A stretch of 30,282 bases of DNA, from assembly GCA_052034445.1 (NCBI GenBank), contig JBPOIN010000218.1, positions 1 through 30,282 on the forward strand, written 5' to 3'. The position numbers and the translations under genes were made by a program. Each line of letters starts with the position of its first letter. Within the stretch, counting starts at the first letter, position 1. Under the pieces are notes generated by a model. The model searched no databases, was not told the origin of the DNA, and saw only the letters and a list, made by a program, of their open reading frames with translations. Of this stretch, positions 23,668-30,282 are shown one piece after another. The DNA is from Sterolibacterium sp052034445 (GTDB lineage Bacteria; Pseudomonadota; Gammaproteobacteria; Burkholderiales; Rhodocyclaceae).

Positions 23668-26553
23668 TTATTTTTCTAGCCATTCGCTTAGTAGTTGCTG
23701 CGCTGTTTTAAAATCAAAGGCTTCGAAGCTTTGTTGTAGCGCTTGCGCTTGCTCTGCACTTAGGCTGGGTAAAACAGTTTGAATCAGTTTTTCGTCTAAT
23801 TCGTTGTGTTGCAGTTTTTCTAAAAGTTTTGTTAATAAGCTTTTATCTAAAGGTGTTTTTTGTGGTTCTAGGCTGGCTTGTTCTTCTAAAAAGCGTTCAG
23901 CTAGTTTTTGAAGGTGCTGCCACTCTTGCGCAAGATTTTCTTTTAAAGAGTTTAAATCTGCGCTTGGGTTATTTTTAATTTGATTTTCGATTTCGCCCGC
24001 ATAACGGCTCAATTTTAATAGGGCTAAATTACCCGCCACACCTTTTAAGCTGTGCGCTTGTGCGCGTATCGTTTCGTTGGTGTTATCGCTGCTATGCAGT
24101 TGTAACGCGGAGTATTTTTGTGGGTAGTCGGCAAGAAAGATTTGAATTTGTTTTTGTAGGGCTTCACGACTGCCCCATAGGCTTTCGCCGCGCTGCCAAT
24201 CGAGGCTGCTTTCGTTTTCGTCTGATTGAATGATGGCTTGAGTTTGGTAGCCTAATACTCGTGCTATTTCTGCAAATAAGGCGGCGGTTTCAATGGGTTT
24301 AACGGCAAAGCCATTCATGCCTGCCTCTTGTGTTTGCTTGCGGTCTTCAATCATAACGCTGGCGGTAAGCGCAATAATGGGTGTGGCTTGGCGTTGTTCT
24401 TTTCGTTCAAAGGCGCGAATGGATTTTGTAGCTTGCAGGCCATCCAAAACGGGCATGTGTACGTCCATTAACACTAGGTCGAAATGCTCCGCCATAAAAT
24501 ATTTTATTATTTCTTCACCGTTGCTTGCGGTCGTAACTTTATGATTTCTTTTTTCTAAAATAAAGCGCAGTAGTTCTCGATTTTGTTCGACATCATCGGC
24601 AAATAAAATACGCAGAGAGGGTAAATTGACCTCTGTTTTTATATTCGTAGTTTGAACTGCTTCGCCAATTTCTAATGGCAAGGTAACGCAAAACTCCGAG
24701 CCTTTTTTCAGTTCACTGCGCACTTCGATACTGCCACCCATCGCTTGCACCAGTTGATTGGCAATGGTCGTGCCCAGCCCTGTGCCACCAAAACGGCGGC
24801 TGATGGAGGCGTCGGCTTGCGTAAAGGGTTCAAAGATTTTTTCTACCTGCGCGGCGCTCATGCCAATACCTGTATCTTGGATACGAATTTTCAGCAGGTT
24901 TTGTTCGTAGTCATAATGCACAGTCACTTGACCTTGCTCGGTAAACTTGATGGCGTTGCCGACTAAATTAGTAAGTACTTGCAGCAAGCGCAGCGCATCA
25001 CCACGGAAAAACTCTGGGGTATTTTGTGCATACTGGCTTTCAAGCTGAATGTGTTTTTTCTGTGCGTTAATGCCAAGGGTATTTTGCAGTTGCTCGGCCA
25101 AAGATTTTAAAGAAAAACTGGTGTTTTCAAGCTCAATTTTGCCGTTTTCAAGTTTAGAGGTGTCGAGAATATCGTTTAATAGCCCCAACAAAGAGCGCGA
25201 AGACTGGCGAATAATGTGCAAGTGCTCGCGCTGTTTATCATTTAATTCACCTTGCAAAATAAGTTCAGTAAAACCAATGATGGCGTTCATCGGCGTGCGA
25301 ATCTCGTGGCTCATATTGGCTAAAAAATGCATTTTTGACTGTGCGGCTAGTTCGGCTTTTTTGACCGCTTCGCGCAGAGATTTTTCTAATTCTTTGCGCG
25401 TGCTGATATCCGATAGCACGCCGACATAAAGGCGGCCGTCTTCGGTTTCAACTTCGCCAACAGAAATGCGTAAGGGCACAATAGAACCATCTTTACGTTT
25501 GCCAGGGACTTCAGCACCGACTCCGATAAGATGGGCTTTGCGTGTTTTGCTGTATTTGGCCAGATGGCCATCATGCTGAGAATGATAAGGCTCGGGCATT
25601 AAAATATTGATGTTTTTACCCAATACTTCGCTGGCCTGATAGCCAAACAAACGCTCGGCGGCACGATTAAATTCTTGAACAAGGCCGAGCTGGTTGATGG
25701 TAATTATGCCGTCATCGGCGGTATCTAGAATGGTGGCAAGACGCTTGCGGCTAGAGATAATTTTTTGATTCAGATTGCGCGATAAAAACAAACCATTAAG
25801 CGCCGTCGTGGTCATGGCGATGGTGACGGCAAGGGAGGCTACGCCCAGAGCCAAAATAAAATGATTAATCACATAGCCTGAGTTTGGTGCGCTGGTTTCA
25901 CCATAAAAACGCACAGCGGCCATGGCGGTGTAGTGCATGCCAGCAATGGCGCTGCCCATAATTAGACCGCTTAACCAAAAGCGGCTATTTTTTGACAGCG
26001 CCAGTTTTGCCAAGCCAAAACGCACACCAATGGCCAGCGTGCCTAGAGCAACAGCTACGACAATCGAAAGTAAAAATAGCCAAAGGTCGTGTTGCATATA
26101 GAGCGGTGTTTCGATGGCGAGCATACCGCCATAGTGCATCGTGCCGATGCCCGCCCCGAGTATAAAACCACTGCCTAGCAGCTGTATGCGGGTCAGTTCT
26201 TTGCGAATTAACATGCGCAATGCGGCCCAAGCTGCAAGCAAAGCAGGCAGCATAGAAAGCAGTGTCAGCGTGCCTTGGTAGCGCCAAGGGGCGGGCAGCT
26301 GATAGGCAAACATGCCAATAAAATGCATGGTCCAAATACCACAGCCCAGGGCAACCGAGCCTGCAATTAAGGTGGCTTGACGGTGTTTTTTATCGCTGGT
26401 GCGTTGGGCGATATCGGCCATTTGCAGTGCCAGCCAAGACAGTGCTGCGGCAACTACGACCGAAAGCACCACGAGGCTGGTTTGGTAGTGGCCAAGCGCA
26501 CGCGGCATGTCCGCAGGCGGCTGAGTAAAAAAATGGGAAAGATGCTCAAGCAT
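23668..26553 (-). CDS. MHYT-domain hybrid sensor histidine kinase with PAS, receiver and HPt domains
   Basis: 961-residue inner-membrane phosphorelay protein. The N-terminal seven-helix MHYT sensor (about 25-265) has three copies of the metal-binding motif: TMHF (75-78), TMHY (138-141) and GMHYTAM (205-211); this domain is proposed to sense oxygen, CO or NO through copper. It is followed by a PAS domain (about 275-395), HisKA with phospho-accepting His416 (MSHEIRTPMN), an ATPase with DTGIGM and GGTGLG boxes, a receiver with Asp697 (LMDVHMP) and an HPt domain with His834 (AHSLKGVAG). The ATG is five bases after the chemoreceptor gene, so the two are one operon. The HPt domain could pass phosphate to the HD-GYP regulator downstream. 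Confidence 0.92.
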   Translation of the reverse strand: MLEHLSHFFTQPPADMPRALGHYQTSLVVLSVVVAAALSWLALQMADIAQRTSDKKHRQATLIAGSVALGCGIWTMHFIGMFAYQLPAPWRYQGTLTLLSMLPALLAAWAALRMLIRKELTRIQLLGSGFILGAGIGTMHYGGMLAIETPLYMQHDLWLFLLSIVVAVALGTLAIGVRFGLAKLALSKNSRFWLSGLIMGSAIAGMHYTAMAAVRFYGETSAPNSGYVINHFILALGVASLAVTIAMTTTALNGLFLSRNLNQKIISSRKRLATILDTADDGIITINQLGLVQEFNRAAERLFGYQASEVLGKNINILMPEPYHSQHDGHLAKYSKTRKAHLIGVGAEVPGKRKDGSIVPLRISVGEVETEDGRLYVGVLSDISTRKELEKSLREAVKKAELAAQSKMHFLANMSHEIRTPMNAIIGFTELILQGELNDKQREHLHIIRQSSRSLLGLLNDILDTSKLENGKIELENTSFSLKSLAEQLQNTLGINAQKKHIQLESQYAQNTPEFFRGDALRLLQVLTNLVGNAIKFTEQGQVTVHYDYEQNLLKIRIQDTGIGMSAAQVEKIFEPFTQADASISRRFGGTGLGTTIANQLVQAMGGSIEVRSELKKGSEFCVTLPLEIGEAVQTTNIKTEVNLPSLRILFADDVEQNRELLRFILEKRNHKVTTASNGEEIIKYFMAEHFDLVLMDVHMPVLDGLQATKSIRAFERKEQRQATPIIALTASVMIEDRKQTQEAGMNGFAVKPIETAALFAEIARVLGYQTQAIIQSDENESSLDWQRGESLWGSREALQKQIQIFLADYPQKYSALQLHSSDNTNETIRAQAHSLKGVAGNLALLKLSRYAGEIENQIKNNPSADLNSLKENLAQEWQHLQKLAERFLEEQASLEPQKTPLDKSLLTKLLEKLQHNELDEKLIQTVLPSLSAEQAQALQQSFEAFDFKTAQQLLSEWLEK

Positions 26554-26558
26554 AAGTT

Positions 26559-27710
26559 TTAAGTACGAAATTCGTCTAAGTGTTTGCCTAAATTTAAAGC
26601 CGCATTTTTATTGTGTAATGCCAAGCGAGAAAGCTCGTCGATGGCTTGGTTGTTTTGCTCGATATTTTGCCGCAATGCATGAATGGACTCCGAGGTTTCA
26701 TGCATTTCTTGCCCAATAAGTTGAGCGGTGCTGGCGGTTTGTTGTGCCAAAGGTAAAAGCTCTTTTACTTGTTCGGCGACATTAATTAAATGGGGTAAAG
26801 ATTCGCTGGCGTTATGGGTCAGATCGGTCATTTGTTCGGTACGTTTTTCGATGCCAAGGCGCACATCGGTGGCCGCCTGAGAAACCTGTTGAACGATTTT
26901 GCCGACATCGGTGAGGCTGCTTTGGGTGCGTTGTGCCAGCGCGCGCACTTCATCGGCCACAACCGCAAAACCTCGGCCTTGTTCACCCGCTCGCGCCGCT
27001 TCAATGGCAGCGTTTAATGCTAAAAGGTTGGTCTGTTCGGCAATGGAGCCGATGGTTTGCATGATCTGTTCAACTTGTTGCGCTCCTTGGTTGAGAGCGT
27101 CGATGTGCAAAGACAGTGCTTGATTGTCTTGCATTATTTGATCACCAATGCTGACCACTTGCTGCACGGCGGTACGAGTGCTTTGGGCTTCGCTCAAAAT
27201 ATGGCTGACACCAGCCTGAGTTTTATCGCCAATTTGCGCAAAAGCTTGGGTTTGCTCTTGGACTTGTTGAATCAGCGTTAAATTGCGATTGAGGTTTTTA
27301 AGGCTGCTCTGAAAGCGCTGCTGAATTTGTTCGAGCTCTTTATAAAGCCGCTCGGCCGAACCTTGATTGCTGTGGGCATGATTTTTCACTTCGTTTAGCG
27401 CGCTGGCGATGATATCGCGGAACTCGTCTATCACCGCGACCACGCCTTGCATTTCGCTGTTCATGCTCATGTCCAAGCGCGCAGGTTTGACTAAATTTTT
27501 TTGTTTGAAATGCTGCATGTATTGGCCGACTTCACCCAGAGTGCGCACGCCCCAACGGTATTCGTCGAGATCGTGCACCAAGATGACGGCAATGATGACC
27601 CACTGAATGGCACTGCCAAGCGGGTTGTCGGTAAACCAAATGGCGTTTATCGCTAGCAGAATCATGCCAACCCAATGAATGAAGCGCATACGCAAGAATA
27701 GGGATTTCAT
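26559..27710 (-). CDS. methyl-accepting chemotaxis-type receptor without a periplasmic sensor domain
   Basis: 383-residue membrane chemoreceptor. ATG at 27710 is preferred (AAGG upstream); the frame opens earlier at 27836 but adds an unlikely basic leader. Two short transmembrane helices at about 11-26 and 31-46 enclose almost no loop, so there is no periplasmic ligand domain. The rest is a long cytoplasmic coiled coil with the conserved hairpin tip EQTNLLALNAAIEAARAGEQ and GRGFAVVADEVRALAQRT that contacts CheA/CheW. Heading an operon with an MHYT kinase and an HD-GYP regulator suggests a joined taxis and cyclic di-GMP response. No C-terminal CheR-binding pentapeptide is seen. Confidence 0.88.
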   Translation of the reverse strand: MKSLFLRMRFIHWVGMILLAINAIWFTDNPLGSAIQWVIIAVILVHDLDEYRWGVRTLGEVGQYMQHFKQKNLVKPARLDMSMNSEMQGVVAVIDEFRDIIASALNEVKNHAHSNQGSAERLYKELEQIQQRFQSSLKNLNRNLTLIQQVQEQTQAFAQIGDKTQAGVSHILSEAQSTRTAVQQVVSIGDQIMQDNQALSLHIDALNQGAQQVEQIMQTIGSIAEQTNLLALNAAIEAARAGEQGRGFAVVADEVRALAQRTQSSLTDVGKIVQQVSQAATDVRLGIEKRTEQMTDLTHNASESLPHLINVAEQVKELLPLAQQTASTAQLIGQEMHETSESIHALRQNIEQNNQAIDELSRLALHNKNAALNLGKHLDEFRT

Positions 27711-27780
27711 AAATAGCCTTAGGATGAGGGGGGTCTTGGCAGTATAGGAGGGAGCTGGCTTTTTGCTTGCCAAAACGGGC

Positions 27781-27809
27781 AAGACAGTTGCGGCGCTCAA
27801 GAGTACAAT
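27781..27809 (+). promoter_or_regulatory. candidate promoter of the YebC-family gene
   Basis: AAGACA (27781-27786) and TACAAT (27804-27809) are 17 bases apart, matching the consensus at 4 and 5 of 6 positions, and sit about 48 bases before the ATG at 27858. A small inverted repeat, CTTGCC-AAAACG-GGCAAG, immediately upstream may be regulatory. Confidence 0.42.
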
Positions 27810-27857
27810 TCGGCGACTTTTTGTTTCCACAACCACTATTTAAAAGAAGCTATTGCT

Positions 27858-28577
27858 ATGGGACGCGCCTACCAAAACCGTAAAGACTCCATGGCCAAAA
27901 CGGCCGCAACCAAATCCAAAATCTATTCTCGCTATGGCCGCGAGCTGTATATGTCGGCCAAACAAGGCGGTGCTGACCCCAGTGGCAACCTCACTTTGCG
28001 CAGCTTGATTGAAAAAGCCAAAAAAGACCAAGTGCCCAGCCACGTCATTGAAAAAGCCCTCGAAAAAGCCAAGGGCGGCGCAGGCGAAGACTTCCAGCCT
28101 TCCTTGTACGAGGGCATAGGCCCTGGTGGGGCGATGGTTTTAATCAGCGCTTTGACCGACAACAACAACCGCACCTTTGGTGATATCCGTGGCGTGTTCA
28201 CTAAGTGCAAAGCCAAGCTAGGCAGCCAAGGCTCGGTGTCGCATATGTTTGATCATCGCGCCATGTTTGTTTTTGCAGGCGATGACGAAGAGCCTGTGTT
28301 GGAAGCCCTGATGGAGGCCGATGTCGATGTGCAAGATATCGACAGCGAAGACGGCATGATTACGGTATTGTGCCCGCCGACCGACTATTTTAAAGCCAAA
28401 AATGCGCTGCAAGGCTGGAATGCCAAGGTGGATTTTGAGGTAGAAGAAATCACGTATTTACCGCAAACCGAGCATCCTATTAGCGGGGATGACGCGGCGC
28501 AGTTTGAGCGCTTTGCTGCCATGTTGAACGACTTGGAAGACGTGCAGCAGCTTTATCACAACGCAGTTTTTGAATAG
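27858..28577 (+). CDS. YebC/PmpR family protein, YeeN-like subgroup
   Basis: 239-residue cytosolic protein of the YebC/TACO1 family. The N-terminus MGRAYQNRKDSMAKTAA and the segment QVPSHVIEKALEKAKGG match the YeeN-like branch rather than E. coli YebC itself (MAGHSKW). YEGIGPGGAM, DNNNRTFGDIR and the C-terminal DLEDVQQLYHN are the family signatures. Members were long called transcriptional regulators; recent work links the family to relief of ribosome stalling at proline stretches. Which role applies here cannot be read from sequence. AAGAAG precedes the start. It stands alone, divergent from the chemoreceptor operon. Confidence 0.9.
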   Translation: MGRAYQNRKDSMAKTAATKSKIYSRYGRELYMSAKQGGADPSGNLTLRSLIEKAKKDQVPSHVIEKALEKAKGGAGEDFQPSLYEGIGPGGAMVLISALTDNNNRTFGDIRGVFTKCKAKLGSQGSVSHMFDHRAMFVFAGDDEEPVLEALMEADVDVQDIDSEDGMITVLCPPTDYFKAKNALQGWNAKVDFEVEEITYLPQTEHPISGDDAAQFERFAAMLNDLEDVQQLYHNAVFE

Positions 28578-28598
28578 CGGCGCCTAAATGCAGCCAAG

Positions 28599-28797
28599 GT
28601 GGCTTACGCTGCTTTGGCTTGCGGCTACCTTTCGGCACACAACTCGCAGGCACGCCATGAACCCATCCTTGGGGGCTCGGAGATTGCCATCCAGGTAATC
28701 TACGTCCTGCTTATTGTGTGCCGAAACGCCGCGCCAAATACTGCGCCAAGCACCGTGCCGAAACTCTGCGCCAAGCGCCGCGCCAAGGCGGCTGGGT
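28599..28797. repeat. intergenic palindromic element with 12-base tandem repeats
   Basis: The 220-base gap between the YebC-family gene and the sulfide:quinone oxidoreductase gene is structured. A perfect 13-base inverted repeat, TTTCGGCACACAA (28630-28642) and TTGTGTGCCGAAA (28714-28726), encloses smaller stems (CCC-ATCCTT-GGG and GATTGCC-ATCCA-GGTAATC, one mismatch). It is followed, from about 28721, by five or six imperfect units of 12-13 bases beginning GCCAA or GCCGA and often ending CTGC or CCGC. No gene is present. It resembles dispersed intergenic repeats seen in Oceanospirillales-type genomes and may fold at the ends of the two convergent transcripts. Confidence 0.6.
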
Positions 28798-30051
28798 TTA
28801 GGCTTCGATGGGTTTGCTAAGCTCGGCGGCAAAGTTACGTGCCTTGTGGGTTTCGGGCAGGTTGCGGCCTTTTAACAGCAGGTTCCAGTAGAACCAAGGA
28901 ATAAACGAACGCTTTAACCACCAGTAGAAGCGGCGCGGAATGCGCGAATCCAAGGGCAAGGTGGTTGAAATCACGCCGCCGTAGGTGAACTCGGCCAACA
29001 GCACTTTGCCGTGAGAGGTGGTCAGCGGGCAGGCGGCGTAGCCGTCGTAATGCGCGCTGGTTTCTTCTTTGGCGATGGCGCTAAGCAGGTTTTTTACCAG
29101 TACGGGCGCTTGGCTTTTGATGGCGGCGCAGGTTTTGCTGTTGGGGCTAGAGGTGCAGTCACCCAAGCCAAAGACGTTGTTGTAGCGCGTGTGGCGCAGG
29201 CTGTGTTGGTTGACTTCCAGCCAGCCGTCGGCGTTGGCCAGCGGGCTGTTTTTAATAAAGCTGGGTGCGCTTTGTGGCGGCACAACGTGCAGCAGGTCGA
29301 AGGCCACTTCTTCGCGAATTTTTTCACCGTCTTTGCTGCTTTCAAACACCGCGATTTTTTCAGCACCGCGCACTTCGACTAAGGATTGGCCGTAGTGGGT
29401 GTCGGCTTGATAGGCTTTAACCACTTGGTTGAGCGCTTGGGCATAGAAAGGCACGCCGAAGATACCTGAGCCGCCGCTGCGAAATTGCAGGCTGTCCAGT
29501 TTGATGCCTTTATCTTGCCAGTAGTCGGCGGAGAGATAGAGCGCCTTTTGGGGTGCGCCTGGGCATTTCACCTCACCGACGGGCTGGGTAAAGATGGCCT
29601 TGCCGCCTTTGAAGTTTTTTACCAACTCCCAAGTGTATTGCGCGTGTTGGTAGTGGTAGTTGCTGGTGACGCCGTTTTTGCCCAGCGTTTCTTCTAAGCC
29701 TTTGATGGCACTCCAGTTACTTTGAATGCCTGCGGCGACCACCAAGTAGTCGTAACCTACGACTTCGCCATTGGCGAGTTTGACTTGGTTGCTGTCGGGC
29801 AGCAGCTCGGTTGCGGCCTGAGCAATGTGTTTTATGCCCTTGGGCAATACGTCTTTGAAGGGGCGACGTGTGGCCTGTGCAGGGTAGGCACCGCCGCCGA
29901 CCAAGGTCCAGGCGGGCTGGTAGTAGTGGTACTCGGACGGCTCAATAAGAGTGATGTCGAGGTTGGCTTGTTCGCGGCGCAGTTTGGCCGCTACGCTGAT
30001 GCCGCCTGTGCCACCGCCGATGATAACGAGCTGATGTTTTGCTGCTGACAT
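28798..30051 (-). CDS. sqr: sulfide:quinone oxidoreductase, type II-like FAD enzyme
   Basis: 417-residue flavoprotein of the pyridine nucleotide-disulfide oxidoreductase superfamily. The N-terminal FAD-binding motif GGGTGGISVA starts at residue 12, and GLGDCT (295-300) is the second FAD-contact motif. Resemblance to mitochondrial SQOR is strong around KCPGAPQK (Cys163) and YDGYAACPL (Cys341), the two positions that form the catalytic disulfide in SQOR (human Cys201 and Cys379). Basic, aromatic C-terminal helices (RRFYWWLKRSFIPWFYWNLL) fit peripheral membrane attachment and quinone access. It would oxidise H2S to polysulfide or persulfide, feeding the quinone pool, for energy or detoxification. 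It is divergent from a gene cut by the window edge. Confidence 0.87.
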   Translation of the reverse strand: MSAAKHQLVIIGGGTGGISVAAKLRREQANLDITLIEPSEYHYYQPAWTLVGGGAYPAQATRRPFKDVLPKGIKHIAQAATELLPDSNQVKLANGEVVGYDYLVVAAGIQSNWSAIKGLEETLGKNGVTSNYHYQHAQYTWELVKNFKGGKAIFTQPVGEVKCPGAPQKALYLSADYWQDKGIKLDSLQFRSGGSGIFGVPFYAQALNQVVKAYQADTHYGQSLVEVRGAEKIAVFESSKDGEKIREEVAFDLLHVVPPQSAPSFIKNSPLANADGWLEVNQHSLRHTRYNNVFGLGDCTSSPNSKTCAAIKSQAPVLVKNLLSAIAKEETSAHYDGYAACPLTTSHGKVLLAEFTYGGVISTTLPLDSRIPRRFYWWLKRSFIPWFYWNLLLKGRNLPETHKARNFAAELSKPIEA

Positions 30052-30152
30052 AATTTGAACCCTCTTTCAGAATAGGTGTGCAGGTGTTTCAACATGAACG
30101 TGCCTGCCTAAGACCTAGGCGATTTTAAGCATCTGTCTATTTCTTAAAAAGG

Positions 30153-30170
30153 AATATATAGATATATATT
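30153..30170. promoter_or_regulatory. AT-rich perfect palindrome, possible operator
   Basis: AATATATA-GA-TATATATT is a perfect inverted repeat in the divergent region between the sulfide:quinone oxidoreductase gene and the next gene. Sulfide-responsive ArsR-family repressors such as BigR bind AT-rich palindromes at comparable genes. This link is inference, since no regulator is in view and TA runs form palindromes easily by chance. Confidence 0.4.
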
Positions 30171-30195
30171 TAGCAGTTTTTTTGATAATAAAACC

Positions 30196-30282
30196 ATGAG
30201 CCAGACTCCGAATTTTGCAAAGCTGTATGACTATGTGCTGCGCCGTTTTGCGGGCGATCAAGCGGCCCTGGAAGCCTATTTG
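30196..30282 (+). CDS. start of an unidentified gene, truncated by window end
   Basis: Open frame from ATG 30196 to the last base, 29 codons, with host-like codon use. It begins Met-Ser-Gln-Thr-Pro-Asn-Phe and continues with an amphipathic stretch (KLYDYVLRRFAGDQAALEAY). No ribosome site is obvious. Too little is present for identification. Its divergent position across a palindrome from the sulfide oxidoreductase gene suggests possible coregulation. Confidence 0.5.
   Translation, partial: MSQTPNFAKLYDYVLRRFAGDQAALEAYL

Noticed and set aside
26559..27836. Longer 425-residue chemoreceptor start
   Set aside because: The first 42 residues are basic and unlike a receptor N-terminus, and the ATG at 27710 has a ribosome-like AAGG and leads straight into the first membrane helix.
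28630..28797. CRISPR array
   Set aside because: The 12-13 base units are degenerate and contiguous without unique spacers of constant length, and no cas genes are present.

Overview
The window looks like a chromosome segment of a gammaproteobacterium related to Pseudomonas or the Oceanospirillales. The main sign is a class II ribonucleotide reductase split into NrdJa and NrdJb, as in Pseudomonas. Other housekeeping genes fit this: a type I GAPDH, oligopeptidase A, a YrdA-like gamma-carbonic anhydrase, a YebC/YeeN-type protein and a type II sulfide:quinone oxidoreductase. No rRNA, tRNA or CRISPR array is visible. Core genes are GC-rich. The centre (about 7.45-20.39 kb) becomes steadily more AT-rich and is clearly foreign.

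Layout. 76-6219: GAPDH (-), nrdJa-nrdJb (+) behind a promoter with a likely pair of NrdR boxes, and prlC (-) converging on nrdJb with a 4-base overlap. 6374-22060: an MmeI-family (type IIL) restriction-modification gene split in two by a mobile element of about 12.94 kb. 22060-22632: gamma-carbonic anhydrase, starting on the last base of the restriction gene's stop codon. 22647-27710 (-): a three-gene signalling operon of chemotaxis-type receptor, MHYT-domain hybrid histidine kinase and HD-GYP response regulator. 27858-30282: a YebC-family protein, a repeat-rich intergenic stretch, sulfide:quinone oxidoreductase (-), and the first 29 codons of a divergent gene.

The main discovery is the element. 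It sits inside the codons of the SAM-binding motif I (DPACGCGN) of the restriction-modification enzyme. TGCGG lies at both junctions (7448-7452 and 20390-20394). Joining the flanks through one copy rebuilds an uninterrupted 914-codon MmeI-like gene in the correct frame. The element begins with three overlapping tyrosine-recombinase genes and a small HTH/coiled-coil protein. It then carries a divergent XRE regulator with a palindrome at its start, an unrecognised 155-residue protein, an operon of XRE regulator, MazG-like pyrophosphohydrolase and a nuclease-helicase-S24 peptidase fusion, and finally a large SF2 helicase with a nuclease-like C-terminus. TGGTGACAA-type motifs lie near both ends.

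A reasonable model, which is inference, is a site-specific mobile defence island that has replaced one defence gene's activity with its own cargo. Precise excision could switch the restriction enzyme back on. All element genes except one regulator run in the same direction as the interrupted gene, so transcription could pass through both junctions.
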